Positions 51,974 to 61,192 of a stretch of 64,000 nt of DNA are shown in pieces. Each line of letters begins with the position of its first letter. Within the stretch, counting starts at the first letter, position 1. This stretch comes from Paracoccaceae bacterium (lineage in GTDB: Bacteria > Pseudomonadota > Alphaproteobacteria > Rhodobacterales > Rhodobacteraceae), in contig JALUYI010000008.1 of the NCBI GenBank assembly GCA_027013095.1, positions 21,001 to 85,000 on the forward strand, written 5' to 3'. Position numbers and translations under genes: made by a program. Under the pieces are notes generated by a model. It was not told the origin of the DNA, ran no database searches, and was given only the letters and a program-made list of their open reading frames with translations.

Positions 51974-52444
51974 TCAAATGAATTTGACGCTTAGTATCTC
52001 GTAACTCTTGGTGCCGCCCGGGGCCTTGACCTCGACACTGTCACCTTCTTCCTTGCCAATCAAGGCACGCGCAATTGGCGACTTGATGTTCAGCAGCCCC
52101 TGTTCGATATTGGCCTCGGGCTCACCCACGATCTGATAGGTTTTTTCCTCGTCGGTGTCCTCGTCCACCAGTTCGACGGTGGCGCCGAATTTGATCGAGC
52201 CGCTCAGGCGGGTGACATCGATCACATCGGCCAGGCTGATCAGACCCTCCAGTTCCTTGATGCGGCCCTCGATATGGCTCTGTTGTTCACGCGCGGCATG
52301 ATATTCGGCGTTCTCCGACAGATCGCCATGCTCACGCGCTTCGGCGATGGCGCGGATGACGGCCGGGCGGTCCACGGATTTCAGTTGTTTCAACTCATCA
52401 TCCATGGCTTTGAATCCACGTGGTGTTACCGGAACTTTTTGCAT
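51974..52444 (-). CDS. greA: Transcription elongation factor GreA
   Basis: Rescues backtracked RNA polymerase by cleaving the transcript 3' end. 156 residues from ATG 52444 ([20 protein letters not shown]). The N-terminal coiled coil ends in the tip with acidic residues ([20 protein letters not shown], Asp/Glu), then the C-terminal FKBP-like domain ([36 protein letters not shown]). The longer frame upstream is rejected. Downstream is the unknown membrane protein gene. Confidence 0.95.
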   Translation of the reverse strand: MQKVPVTPRGFKAMDDELKQLKSVDRPAVIRAIAEAREHGDLSENAEYHAAREQQSHIEGRIKELEGLISLADVIDVTRLSGSIKFGATVELVDEDTDEEKTYQIVGEPEANIEQGLLNIKSPIARALIGKEEGDSVEVKAPGGTKSYEILSVKFI

Positions 52445-52627
52445 CAGCCTGTCAGCATCCCTTGTTGGCGTTTCCTGAAGGCAGAACATAGGATTTGCCC
52501 GCGCCAAGAGCAAGGGATTCCCGCGATGGCGCACGGCAACCGCTGTGTAAGAATTGACCTTGCCGCGCCCCTTGGATAGGCAAGGCTGACAGGACCAATG
52601 CAGCGCAGTCACACCGGGGGATCCGAA

Positions 52628-54283
52628 ATGGCCGAAATTGAACGCGAATCAATGGAATATGATGTCGTCATCGTTGGTGCGGGACCTGCGGGCCTGTCGG
52701 CGGCGATCCGCCTGAAACAACTGGATCCCGATCTCAACGTGGTGGTGCTGGAAAAGGGCAGCGAAGTTGGCGCGCACATCCTGTCAGGAGCGGTTCTGGA
52801 CCCTGTGGGGCTGAACGCGCTGATTCCCGACTGGAAACAGCGGGGCGCCCCCTTGAACGTGCCGGTTGAAAAGGACAATTTTCTGATGCTGGGGGCCGGT
52901 GGTTCGGTTCGGATTCCGAATTTCCCGATGCCACCCCTGATGAGCAATCACGGCAATTATATTGTCTCGATGGCAAATGTCTGCCGCTGGATGGCCGAAC
53001 AGGCCGAGGCGCTGGGGGTCGAGATTTTCCCCGGCATGTCCTGCTCGGAAATCGTCTGGGGCGAGGACGGGCGCGTTGCCGGTGTGGTTGCCGGCGAATT
53101 TGGCCTGCAAAAAGACCGTACGCCCGGCCCCAATTATGAACCGGGAATGGAGCTGCTTGGGAAATACGTGTTTTTGGCCGAAGGCGCGCGCGGGTCGCTG
53201 TCCAAACAGGTGATCGAGAAATTCGAGCTGGGTCACGGTAAAGACGTACAGAAATATGGTCTGGGCATGAAGGAGATCTGGGAGGTCAAACCCGAAAACC
53301 ATCGTCTGGGCACCGTCACGCATACGATGGGCTGGCCATTGGGGGGCAATGCCGGGGGAGGGTCGTTCATTTACCACATTGAAAACAATCAGATTTTCAT
53401 CGGTTTTGTGGTTCATTTGAACTATGCTAACCCCTATCTTTACCCTTATATGGAATTCCAGCGATTCAAGCATCACCCCAAAATTGCGCAACTTCTGGAG
53501 GGGGGAAAGCGCATTGCATATGGCGCGCGGGCGATCTCTGAAGGGGGCTGGCAGTCCATCCCCAAGATGGTGTTTCCGGGTGGTGCGCTGCTGGGCTGTT
53601 CGGCGGGGCTTTTGAATGTGCCGCGGATCAAGGGTAACCACAACGCGATGCTCAGCGGCAAGGCAGCGGCTGAAGCAGCCCATGCGGCGATCAAGGCAGG
53701 CCGCGCTGGCGATGAGCTGGCCTCTTATGAGACCGACGTGCGCAGCGGCCCGATTGCCAAGGACCTGAAGCGGGTGCGGAATGTTAAGCCGCTGTGGTCG
53801 AAAATGGGGCTTGTGGCGTCGCTGACACTGGGCGGGTTTGACATGTGGGTGGCCAATTTGACCGGCTGGAACCCGCTGGGAACGCTCAGCCACGGCAAAA
53901 CCGATGCCGCGGCGACCGAGCCGGCGGATCAACATGCCGTGATCGAGTATCCGAAACCGGACGGGGTTCTCAGCTTTGACCGGCTGACCAATGTCAGTTT
54001 CTCGGCAACGCATCACGAAGAGGACGAGCCGTGCCATCTGCTGCTGGCAGATCCGGATTTGCCGATTTCGGTGACCCTTCCGAAATATGCGGAACCGGCC
54101 CAGCGCTATTGTCCGGCAGGGGTTTACGAGGTTTTGCGTGATGAGGACGGCAGCAACCCGCGCTTTCAGATCAACGCCCAGAACTGTGTTCATTGCAAGA
54201 CCTGCGATATCAAGGACCCGCTGCAGAATATTACTTGGACCACCCCGCAGGGCGGGGATGGGCCGAACTATCCAAATATGTGA
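52628..54283 (+). CDS. Electron-transferring flavoprotein-ubiquinone oxidoreductase
   Basis: Passes electrons from ETF (acyl-CoA dehydrogenases, including the methylsuccinyl-CoA step) to ubiquinone. 551 residues from ATG 52628. FAD site [20 protein letters not shown], then [12 protein letters not shown] and the quinone-proximal hydrophobic segment, and the C-terminal [4Fe-4S] cluster with CPAGVYE and [18 protein letters not shown]. It fits this organism's ethylmalonyl-CoA pathway, which ends in an ETF-linked oxidation. It is divergent from greA. Confidence 0.94.
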   Translation: MAEIERESMEYDVVIVGAGPAGLSAAIRLKQLDPDLNVVVLEKGSEVGAHILSGAVLDPVGLNALIPDWKQRGAPLNVPVEKDNFLMLGAGGSVRIPNFPMPPLMSNHGNYIVSMANVCRWMAEQAEALGVEIFPGMSCSEIVWGEDGRVAGVVAGEFGLQKDRTPGPNYEPGMELLGKYVFLAEGARGSLSKQVIEKFELGHGKDVQKYGLGMKEIWEVKPENHRLGTVTHTMGWPLGGNAGGGSFIYHIENNQIFIGFVVHLNYANPYLYPYMEFQRFKHHPKIAQLLEGGKRIAYGARAISEGGWQSIPKMVFPGGALLGCSAGLLNVPRIKGNHNAMLSGKAAAEAAHAAIKAGRAGDELASYETDVRSGPIAKDLKRVRNVKPLWSKMGLVASLTLGGFDMWVANLTGWNPLGTLSHGKTDAAATEPADQHAVIEYPKPDGVLSFDRLTNVSFSATHHEEDEPCHLLLADPDLPISVTLPKYAEPAQRYCPAGVYEVLRDEDGSNPRFQINAQNCVHCKTCDIKDPLQNITWTTPQGGDGPNYPNM

Positions 54284-54403
54284 GCGCCCGTGACAGGATC
54301 CGGGTTTTGGTTGCAACGCCCGTGTTTCCCGCTGCGCCGCATTGCCAATGATCGGGCAGGGCACTAGGCTGCGGCCCAAGTATTCATCGACCGGAGATTT
54401 CCT

Positions 54404-56101
54404 GTGACCCTCAAATTCAAGCCCGTTCTGGTGGCAGCCTCGGCGGCGCTGCTTGTTCTTTCTCCCTTGGGCAGCGGCCTCAGGGCCGAAAGTTTGGCTG
54501 GCGATTACCTTGCGGCACTTCAGGCCGATTACGACAACGACTATACGGCCGCCGCCACCTATTACACCCGCGTCCTGAAGCGTGATCCGAAAAACGTGCA
54601 GATTTTGCAAAACGCCCTGCTGGCGGATATCGCAAAAGGCAGTGTGGACGAGGCGTTGCGCATTGCCACGCAGATGCATGCCAGCGGCAATCAGAGCCAG
54701 CTTGCCGATCTGGTCAAGCTGGCGCATGACATCAAGGTCGGGGATTTTAACGCCGCTGCGCAGCTGTTTGCCGGCGGTGCGCGGTTCAGCCCGCTGCTGG
54801 ACGGTCTGGTTCAGGGCTGGATTGCGGTTGGCCAAGGGAACATGACCGGCGCGCTGGCCCGCTTTGACAAGATGGGCAGCAACAAGACCATGAAGATCTT
54901 CAGCAACTTTCACAAGGCGTTGGCGTTGGCGCTGGCCGGTGATTTCGAGGCGGCCGAAAAGATCATGGAGGGCGTCAATGGACGGCCCATCCGGATCGGG
55001 CGGGACAGCCTTGTCTCTCATATCCAGATTCTTTCGCAGCTCGAACGCAATGACGATGCCATAAAGGTAATCGATGATGCGATGAACGGTTCTGCCGATG
55101 TGCAATTGTCCGGTATGCGGGCGCGCCTGAAAAAGGGCGAGACTCTGGATTTTACCACTGTAACCGATGCCAAACAGGGCGTGGCCGAGGTGTTCATCAC
55201 GCTGGCCTCGGTTCTGGCCGGGCAGGACAACCAGAGATTCGGCTTGATTTACGGGCGTCTGGCCGAATATTTGCGCCCTGATTCGGTCGAGGCGCATCTG
55301 CGTGTCGCCAATATTCTGGACTCACAGGGGCAATATGCTCTGGCGGTCGATGCGTATAACAAAGTTCCCGCCTCGAACCCGCGCTTTTTTACCGCCGAGA
55401 TCGGCCGCGCCAGCGCATTGCGTGCCGATGGCAAGCCCGACGCTGCAATCGAGGTTTTGCGGGCCTTGGCTAAAGGCCATCCTGACGTCCCCAATGTCTT
55501 TACTGCCCTTGGCGACGCGCTGCGCGGGCAGAGCCGCTTTGCCGAAGCGACCAAGGCCTATGACCGGGCGATCAAGCTGCTGCCCGAGGTGAAACCGAAC
55601 CACTGGTTCCTCTATTATGCCCGGGGGATAACCTATGAGCGCGAGGGAAAATGGGACAAGGCCGAGGCCGACTTTCGCTTTGCCCTGAAACTGTCCCCCG
55701 ATCAGCCATTGGTTCTGAATTACCTCGGCTACGGGCTGGTCGAGAAAAAGATCAAGATGGATGAAGCCCAGAAAATGATCGAGACGGCGGTCAAAAAACG
55801 GCCCGATGACGGCTATATTACCGATTCGCTGGGGTGGGTTTTCTATCAGGTCGGCAAGTATGACAAAGCCGTCCCGCAGCTGGAACGGGCGGTTGAGCTG
55901 ATGCCGGTGGACCCCACCATCAACGACCATCTGGGCGACGCTTACTGGATGGTCGGGCGCCACCGCGAGGCCCGCTTTCAATGGTTGCGCGCCCTGTCTT
56001 TTGGGCCGGACAAGACAGAGGCTGCACGTATTCGCAAAAAGCTGAACATCGGTCTGGACGCTGTTCGCAAGGCTGAGACCGTAAAAAAAGCAAAGAATTG
56101 A
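54404..56101 (+). CDS. Secreted or membrane-associated TPR-repeat protein
   Basis: 565 residues. GTG start 54404 (GGAG before) and a signal peptide (MTLKFKPVLVAASAALLVLS, cleavage near LRA-ESL). Most of the chain is tetratricopeptide helices, e.g. YLAALQADYDNDYTAAATYY, LAVDAYNKVPASNPRFFTAE and NYLGYGLVEKKIKMDEAQKM, with DSLGWVFYQVGKYDKAVPQL near the end. It acts as a scaffold, partner unknown. The 3' end overlaps the TTG start of ispE (TTGA). Confidence 0.85.
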   Translation: MTLKFKPVLVAASAALLVLSPLGSGLRAESLAGDYLAALQADYDNDYTAAATYYTRVLKRDPKNVQILQNALLADIAKGSVDEALRIATQMHASGNQSQLADLVKLAHDIKVGDFNAAAQLFAGGARFSPLLDGLVQGWIAVGQGNMTGALARFDKMGSNKTMKIFSNFHKALALALAGDFEAAEKIMEGVNGRPIRIGRDSLVSHIQILSQLERNDDAIKVIDDAMNGSADVQLSGMRARLKKGETLDFTTVTDAKQGVAEVFITLASVLAGQDNQRFGLIYGRLAEYLRPDSVEAHLRVANILDSQGQYALAVDAYNKVPASNPRFFTAEIGRASALRADGKPDAAIEVLRALAKGHPDVPNVFTALGDALRGQSRFAEATKAYDRAIKLLPEVKPNHWFLYYARGITYEREGKWDKAEADFRFALKLSPDQPLVLNYLGYGLVEKKIKMDEAQKMIETAVKKRPDDGYITDSLGWVFYQVGKYDKAVPQLERAVELMPVDPTINDHLGDAYWMVGRHREARFQWLRALSFGPDKTEAARIRKKLNIGLDAVRKAETVKKAKN

Positions 56102-56985
56102 CAGACAACAGGCGCTTTGCGGCGGCCAAGGTCAATCTGGCCCTGCATGTGACCGGGCGTGCGGGCAACGGCTATCACATGCTGGACAGTCTGGTGTGTT
56201 TTGCCGACGTCGGAGATGTGGTCTCGGTGGCGCCGGCAGCGGATCTGGAGCTGAACCTTTGCGGGCCGATGGCGGGCCTGCTGCCGTCGGGAGCGGATAA
56301 TCTGGTCCTGAAGGCGGCCCGATTGCTGGCCCCTGCGCCGGGCGAGGGGGCGCGGATCACGCTGGACAAGCGCCTTCCCGTGGCCGCCGGGATTGGCGGG
56401 GGGTCGGCGGACGCGGCGGCCTGCCTTTCTCTGTTGGCCGGGCTGTGGCACCGCCCGCTTCCGTCGCCAGCGACATTGATGCGTCTCGGGGCCGACCTTC
56501 CGGTCTGTATTGAGGGGCGGGCCGTGCGCATGGAGGGGATGGGCGAGACCCTGACCGCGCTGCCCGATATGCCCGACTTTTTCGCGGTTTTGGTCAATCC
56601 GGGCGCAGGCCTGTCCACGGCGCAGGTTTTCAGGGCACTGATCGCCCACGCAAACACGCCGCTGGCTCCCTTGCCACAGGGATCGGATCCGGCCCGGTGG
56701 ACCGAGTTTCTCAGTCGCAGTCGCAACGACCTTGAGGCGCCGGCAATCCGGTTGATGCCCGAAATCGCCGATGTCCTGCGGGCGTTGCGCGCTGGCAAGG
56801 GCTGCGTTCTGGCGCGGATGTCGGGTTCGGGGGCAACGTGTTTCGGGCTGTACGATAGTGCTGAGGATGCGAATGGGGCGGCCCATACCCTCGGCCAGCA
56901 GCACCCGCGCTGGTGGGTCCGGGCAACGCGGCTTGGGTCTGCACCCGAGCGGGTCGAACCCGACGCCGGGATGGGTGATGGTTGA
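56098..56985 (+). CDS. ispE: 4-diphosphocytidyl-2-C-methyl-D-erythritol kinase
   Basis: Phosphorylates CDP-ME in the MEP pathway of isoprenoid synthesis. 295 residues from TTG 56098, which overlaps the TPR stop by four bases. It starts MTDNRRFAAAKVNLALHVTG, has the GHMP ATP loop LPVAAGIGGGSADAAACLSL, and RMSGSGATCFGLYD near the end. Length and motifs are normal. The TPR-ispE pairing is common in this order. Confidence 0.93.
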   Translation: MTDNRRFAAAKVNLALHVTGRAGNGYHMLDSLVCFADVGDVVSVAPAADLELNLCGPMAGLLPSGADNLVLKAARLLAPAPGEGARITLDKRLPVAAGIGGGSADAAACLSLLAGLWHRPLPSPATLMRLGADLPVCIEGRAVRMEGMGETLTALPDMPDFFAVLVNPGAGLSTAQVFRALIAHANTPLAPLPQGSDPARWTEFLSRSRNDLEAPAIRLMPEIADVLRALRAGKGCVLARMSGSGATCFGLYDSAEDANGAAHTLGQQHPRWWVRATRLGSAPERVEPDAGMGDG

Positions 56986-57042
56986 CGCTGCCAGCCACAC
57001 GGTTTACCGCGTCAGAAAACAGACTGAACAAAGGATGATCCC

Positions 57043-58155
57043 ATGAGCAACCCCTCCCTTCTGATCTTGGCAGGCGATGGTATTGGACCCGAGGTGATGG
57101 CCGAGACCCGCAAGGTCATCGACTGGTATGAGCGCAACCGGGACATCCGTTTCGATGTCACCGAGGATCTGGTTGGCGGTTGTGCCTATGACGTTCATGG
57201 CGTTCCACTGGCGGATGCCACCATGCAGAAGGCCCAAGAGGTCGATGCGGTCCTCTTGGGGGCTGTTGGCGGTCCAAAATATGATGCGCTGGATTTCAGC
57301 GTCAAGCCCGAGCGTGGATTGCTGCGCCTGCGCAAGGAAATGGATCTGTTTGCCAATTTGCGCCCGGCCCAATGTTTTGACGCGCTGGCCGATTTTTCGT
57401 CGCTCAAGCGTGAGGTTGTCGCCGGTCTCGACATCATGATCGTGCGCGAGCTGACCAGCGGCATTTATTTTGGTGAGCCGCGCGGCATCACCGATGACAA
57501 CGAGGGCGGGCGCATTGGCGTCAATACCCAGCGTTATACGACAAGCGAGATTCGCCGGGTGGCGCGCGCCGCCTTCGATCTGGCGCAAAAGCGCGACGGC
57601 CGGGTCTGCTCGATGGAAAAGGCCAATGTCATGGAGAGCGGGATCCTCTGGCGTGAAGAGGTGCAGTGGGTCCACGACAACGAATATCCCGACATCCAGC
57701 TCAGCCACATGTATGCCGATGCCGGGCTGATGCAGATCGTCCGCTTTCCCAAACAGTTTGACGTGATCGTGACCGATAACCTGTTTGGCGATCTGCTGTC
57801 GGATGCGGCCTCGATGCTGACCGGCAGCCTGGGGATGTTGCCCTCGGCCAGCCTAGGCGCCCCGATGGCCAACGGTCGCCCCAAGGCCCTTTATGAACCG
57901 GTCCACGGTTCGGCCCCGGACATCGCCGGTCAGGGCAAGGCGAACCCCTGCGCGACGATCCTCAGCTTTGCCATGGCGCTTCGGTATTCGTTTGATCTGG
58001 GGGACGAAGCCGCGCGTCTGGAAAATGCGGTTGAGGCGGTTCTGGCCAAGGGCATCCGCACGCCGGATTTGATGCAGGCGGGCGGCGGCACCCCGGCAAC
58101 GACGGCGCAGATGGGCGATGCGGTGATTGCCGCGCTTGAAGAAACGCTAGGTTGA
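57043..58155 (+). CDS. leuB: 3-isopropylmalate dehydrogenase
   Basis: Oxidative decarboxylation of 3-isopropylmalate in leucine synthesis. 370 residues. [20 protein letters not shown], the nicotinamide/substrate region [32 protein letters not shown] and the NAD/metal [20 protein letters not shown] are all present. ATG 57043, preceded by AAAGGATG. It stands alone, not in a leuCDB operon here. Confidence 0.96.
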   Translation: MSNPSLLILAGDGIGPEVMAETRKVIDWYERNRDIRFDVTEDLVGGCAYDVHGVPLADATMQKAQEVDAVLLGAVGGPKYDALDFSVKPERGLLRLRKEMDLFANLRPAQCFDALADFSSLKREVVAGLDIMIVRELTSGIYFGEPRGITDDNEGGRIGVNTQRYTTSEIRRVARAAFDLAQKRDGRVCSMEKANVMESGILWREEVQWVHDNEYPDIQLSHMYADAGLMQIVRFPKQFDVIVTDNLFGDLLSDAASMLTGSLGMLPSASLGAPMANGRPKALYEPVHGSAPDIAGQGKANPCATILSFAMALRYSFDLGDEAARLENAVEAVLAKGIRTPDLMQAGGGTPATTAQMGDAVIAALEETLG

Positions 58156-58205
58156 TCCCACCAACCAGCCGTATCCACCGGCATCCGGGGCTGGATTGCT
58201 GCGGC

Positions 58206-59462
58206 TCAACGCAGTGTCCGGCCCTTTCGGATGGCATCGGCGCCGAATTTTTCCCGGATCTTGTCGGCGGCGCGTTCAAGCGCCTCGCGGCGGTTGGCCT
58301 CCGGGTCTAACAGATCGACAGGGTGCCAGGCGTCGTCGTAGGGCTCAAGGATACTGATCCCAACCCCGATCAGACGAAAGGGGCCGTCCGAGACGGTATT
58401 TTCAAGGAGAATACGCGCGACCGCGTAAATTCGCTCTGCCAGTTGGGTCGGGGTGGACAGGCTGATGCGGCGGGTCAGGATTTTGTGGTTTGATCGCTTC
58501 AGTTTCAGCGTGACGACGCGACCGGCCGTCTGGCGGACCTTGGCCCGATCGGCGACCTGTTCGCTCAGCCGCCAGATGTGGCCGTCAAGAACGTCGATGT
58601 CTGCCGTGTCCCGCGAAAATGTGATTTCTTTCGAGATGCTCTTGACCGGCGCATTGGCCGAGACCGGTCGGTAGTCCATCCCGCGTGCCAGATGCCAGAG
58701 GCGCGCTCCTGAGCTGCCATATTGGCGGATGAGGTCCGATTTTTCCCAGCGCAGTATGTCTGTGATCGTGCGGATACCATCGCGCGCGAGGGTGGCCTGA
58801 AACGCCTGACCAACCCCCCAGATCAAGCTGACGGGCTGGTCTTGCAAAAACCGCTGGGTTTCGGCCTTTCCGATGACCGAAAATCCCCGTGGCTTGTCCA
58901 GATCCGAGGCGATTTTTGCCAGAAACTTGTTGTGCGACAGGCCGATCGAGCCGCTGATTCCCAGCTTTGTTTCCATTTGTTTCACAAGCCGGGCGAGTTG
59001 CAGCGCCGGTGGGGCTCGGTGCAGGCGGGTGGTTCCGGTGAGGTCCAGAAAGGCCTCATCCAGAGACAAGGGTTCGATGGCCGGGGTCATGGCCTGCATC
59101 ATTTCGCGAATTTGCCGCGAGACAGCCACATAAACAGACATGCGCGGGCGGATGACGACGGCATCTGGGCAGCGTCTGAGCGCCTGAAACATCGGCATTG
59201 CCGAGTGAACCCCGCTGATTCGGGCGATGTAACAGGCGGTGGCGACGACGCCGCGGGGGCCATTGCCGCCGACAATCACCGGCCGGTCGCGAAGGGCGGG
59301 GTTGTCGCGTTTTTCCACGCTGGCATAAAACGCGTCGCAATCCATATGCGCAATAGACAGCTCGAACAACTCGTCATGCGCCAGAACCCGGGGCGAGCCA
59401 CAATTGGGGCAGCGTCGGGCGGCGGGGATCTCGGTCAGGCAGTCGCGGCAGAGGGCGGGCAT
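58206..59462 (-). CDS. dinB: DNA polymerase IV with N-terminal zinc ribbon
   Basis: Error-prone translesion polymerase of the Y family, 418 residues from ATG 59462. The catalytic motifs are ELSIAHMDCDAFYASVEKRD (two metal-binding Asp) and PLSLDEAFLDLTGTTRLHRA. The distinctive feature is an N-terminal extension of about 45 residues holding ALCRDCLTEIPAARRCPNCG, a CxxC...CxxC zinc ribbon not found in E. coli DinB. The C-terminal little-finger region (RVVTLKLKRSNHKILTRRIS) is normal. No LexA-type site is seen upstream. Confidence 0.93.
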   Translation of the reverse strand: MPALCRDCLTEIPAARRCPNCGSPRVLAHDELFELSIAHMDCDAFYASVEKRDNPALRDRPVIVGGNGPRGVVATACYIARISGVHSAMPMFQALRRCPDAVVIRPRMSVYVAVSRQIREMMQAMTPAIEPLSLDEAFLDLTGTTRLHRAPPALQLARLVKQMETKLGISGSIGLSHNKFLAKIASDLDKPRGFSVIGKAETQRFLQDQPVSLIWGVGQAFQATLARDGIRTITDILRWEKSDLIRQYGSSGARLWHLARGMDYRPVSANAPVKSISKEITFSRDTADIDVLDGHIWRLSEQVADRAKVRQTAGRVVTLKLKRSNHKILTRRISLSTPTQLAERIYAVARILLENTVSDGPFRLIGVGISILEPYDDAWHPVDLLDPEANRREALERAADKIREKFGADAIRKGRTLR

Positions 59463-59522
59463 GGGGCGCTCCGGTTTGGTCCGCAGGATGGCACAGCCGT
59501 GGCGGGGCTGCAATTGGCGTGC

Positions 59523-60218
59523 TCAGGGCAGGCTGCCGAGAATGTCGTGGGCGGCGCGGACGGGGTCGGAGGCCTGCCAGACCGGGCGCCCGACGACGAT
59601 GTGATTGGCGCCGGCCCGAATGGCGCCAGACGGGGTGGCAATGCGTTTCTGATCATTCGTTGCGGTGTTTTCTGGACGCACGCCGGGTGTCACGATCAGC
59701 TTGCCCTTTGCCTCGGGCAGGGCGCGGATCAGAGCGGCCTCGAGCGGCGAGGCAATGACCCCATCAGCCCCGGCGTTCAGGGCCGCCCGGGCACGGGCCA
59801 GCACCAGCTCGGGGATCGCGCCATCGCGGATCAGGGCGGCGTCAAGGTCGGCGCGATCAAGCGATGTCAGGATGGTAACAGCGAGGATGCGGGTCTTGCC
59901 GTCCCCTCTGCCCCGGATCGCTGCGCGGACCACATGCGGGTCGCCATGTACCGTGAGAAAGTCCATCTCATAGGCCGCCAGCCCCGCAACTGCTCGGCTG
60001 ATGGTGGCGCCGATATCAAACAGTTTCAGGTCCAGAAACACCCGCTTTCCCGCTTGTTTCAGCTCATCTGCGAGCGCCAGCCCGCCGCCGGTCAGGAGGC
60101 CAAGGCCGACCTTGTAAAAGGTCACCGCGGGGCCCAACCGCTCGACCAGATGCAGCGCGTCAAGGACATTGGGAAGATCAAGGGCAACAATCAGACGTTC
60201 GTCGGGTCTGGTGGGCAT
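59523..60218 (-). CDS. pyrF: Orotidine 5'-phosphate decarboxylase
   Basis: Last step of UMP synthesis. 231 residues. The catalytic Asp/Lys pair is in KRVFLDLKLFDIG, and the phosphate-binding region is IVTPGVRPENTATNDQKRIA with PSGAIRAGANHIVVGRPVWQ. Start ATG 60218. Length is normal for the alpha-proteobacterial type. It is 60 bases from the dinB start on the same strand. Confidence 0.96.
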   Translation of the reverse strand: MPTRPDERLIVALDLPNVLDALHLVERLGPAVTFYKVGLGLLTGGGLALADELKQAGKRVFLDLKLFDIGATISRAVAGLAAYEMDFLTVHGDPHVVRAAIRGRGDGKTRILAVTILTSLDRADLDAALIRDGAIPELVLARARAALNAGADGVIASPLEAALIRALPEAKGKLIVTPGVRPENTATNDQKRIATPSGAIRAGANHIVVGRPVWQASDPVRAAHDILGSLP

Positions 60219-60280
60219 GGGGCGTCTCCTGTTTCCTGCTCAATCGCGGACGTCGAGATATCTGTCAAGCGGAGGTGCTT

Positions 60281-60302
60281 GAGTATTTTTGCAAAGAAGA
60301 AG
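60281..60302 (-). repeat. Dispersed intergenic element, copy 5
   Basis: GAGTATTTTTGCAAAGAAGA followed by AG: the fullest copy of the element. It lies between the pyrF start and the upstream methyltransferase-like gene's end. Confidence 0.75.
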
Positions 60303-60316
60303 GGTCAGGGTGCCCT

Positions 60317-61012
60317 CTATTGGAACATGCGCCTCAGATCCGGCTGTTCGGTGCAGTAGAAATGGACCCAGATATAGGCATGTTGGAACAGGGCCAGCAC
60401 CAGAGCGTTCCATGAGCCAAACAACAGCGCGATGGCCCAGAAGGCGAGGAACACGACGCCGTACATGCCATTATTCGTGTATTTGAAAACCCCCTGATCC
60501 ACCATCGGCATAGCGAGATAGGTGTCGCGAAAGTGATCGCCGCCAAGAGCACGGGGCAGGGTAAAATATTTCAGGGTCGAGTGCATCGCCCAGATTGCCG
60601 GTACCAAGAGGATCAGGCCAAGCGCGATCTCGGTCGGGCGGTGGGATGTCAGCGGCGTGGCGTCGGCCCAGCCCGTCATGATTGCAGTGAGCGGGCGCAG
60701 GATCAGCAGGGGCATGAAGATCGCCGCCCAGACTTTCAGGTCCAGAGGCCCGAAAATCCGGCTCATCATGTTCTTGTAGAGTTGCATGCGAAAGACGATG
60801 GCGACGATCACCTGATGGATCAGCGCCAGAAGGATCGAAAGCTGTGCCCAGCCCTTGGCGGTCAGGCCCAGCAGGGACGGGGCATCGGTGGGTTCGCTGA
60901 GGAGAGCATTGGCGCCTGAGGCCATCAACAGGGCAATGCCAAGATGTTGTGCTTGCCCCTCGAAGATGTCTCCTATCGTGGATTGTTCGCGGATTTTGGC
61001 AAGGGTCATCAT
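60317..61012 (-). CDS. Putative membrane methyltransferase (PEMT/ICMT-like)
   Basis: 231 residues with about five membrane segments. The C-terminal part FKYTNNGMYGVVFLAFWAIA and HAYIWVHFYCTEQPDLRRMF resembles the phosphatidylethanolamine or isoprenylcysteine methyltransferase families (Asn-x-Gly-Met-Tyr pattern and an acidic-basic C-terminal motif). ATG 61012. The assignment is tentative; the family normally binds SAM through this C-terminal region. No neighbouring lipid gene supports it. Confidence 0.5.
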   Translation of the reverse strand: MMTLAKIREQSTIGDIFEGQAQHLGIALLMASGANALLSEPTDAPSLLGLTAKGWAQLSILLALIHQVIVAIVFRMQLYKNMMSRIFGPLDLKVWAAIFMPLLILRPLTAIMTGWADATPLTSHRPTEIALGLILLVPAIWAMHSTLKYFTLPRALGGDHFRDTYLAMPMVDQGVFKYTNNGMYGVVFLAFWAIALLFGSWNALVLALFQHAYIWVHFYCTEQPDLRRMFQ

Positions 61013-61085
61013 GGGGTGGCTCCTGTTTGATCGTCAACAGGCTTTAGCACGTTGTGATCGCCACACAAAATGTTGCGTTCACGGA

Positions 61086-61114
61086 CTTGTTATAGGGCGG
61101 TTTGCTCCCCATTT
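61086..61114 (+). promoter_or_regulatory. Sigma-32-type heat-shock promoter of clpB
   Basis: CTTGTTA (61086-61092), 14 bases, then CCCCATTT (61107-61114), close to the RpoH consensus. It ends 78 bases upstream of the clpB start, with AAAGGAG just before the ATG. Confidence 0.7.
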
Positions 61115-61192
61115 CTGGTGCAAAGGCCTGCGGGCAGGATGTGCCGGTTTCGGGCATCGCAATTTCGCGGGCGCTTAGCAAAGGAGAACGTC

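Noticed and set aside
52784..55297. 837-codon minus-strand frame antisense to ETF-QO and the TPR gene
   Set aside because: Spans two real genes and their spacer; a shadow of codon bias with no domain.
58165..58194. Hairpin between leuB and dinB as a terminator
   Set aside because: CCAGCC/GGCTGG is only six pairs with an 18-base loop and no T-run.
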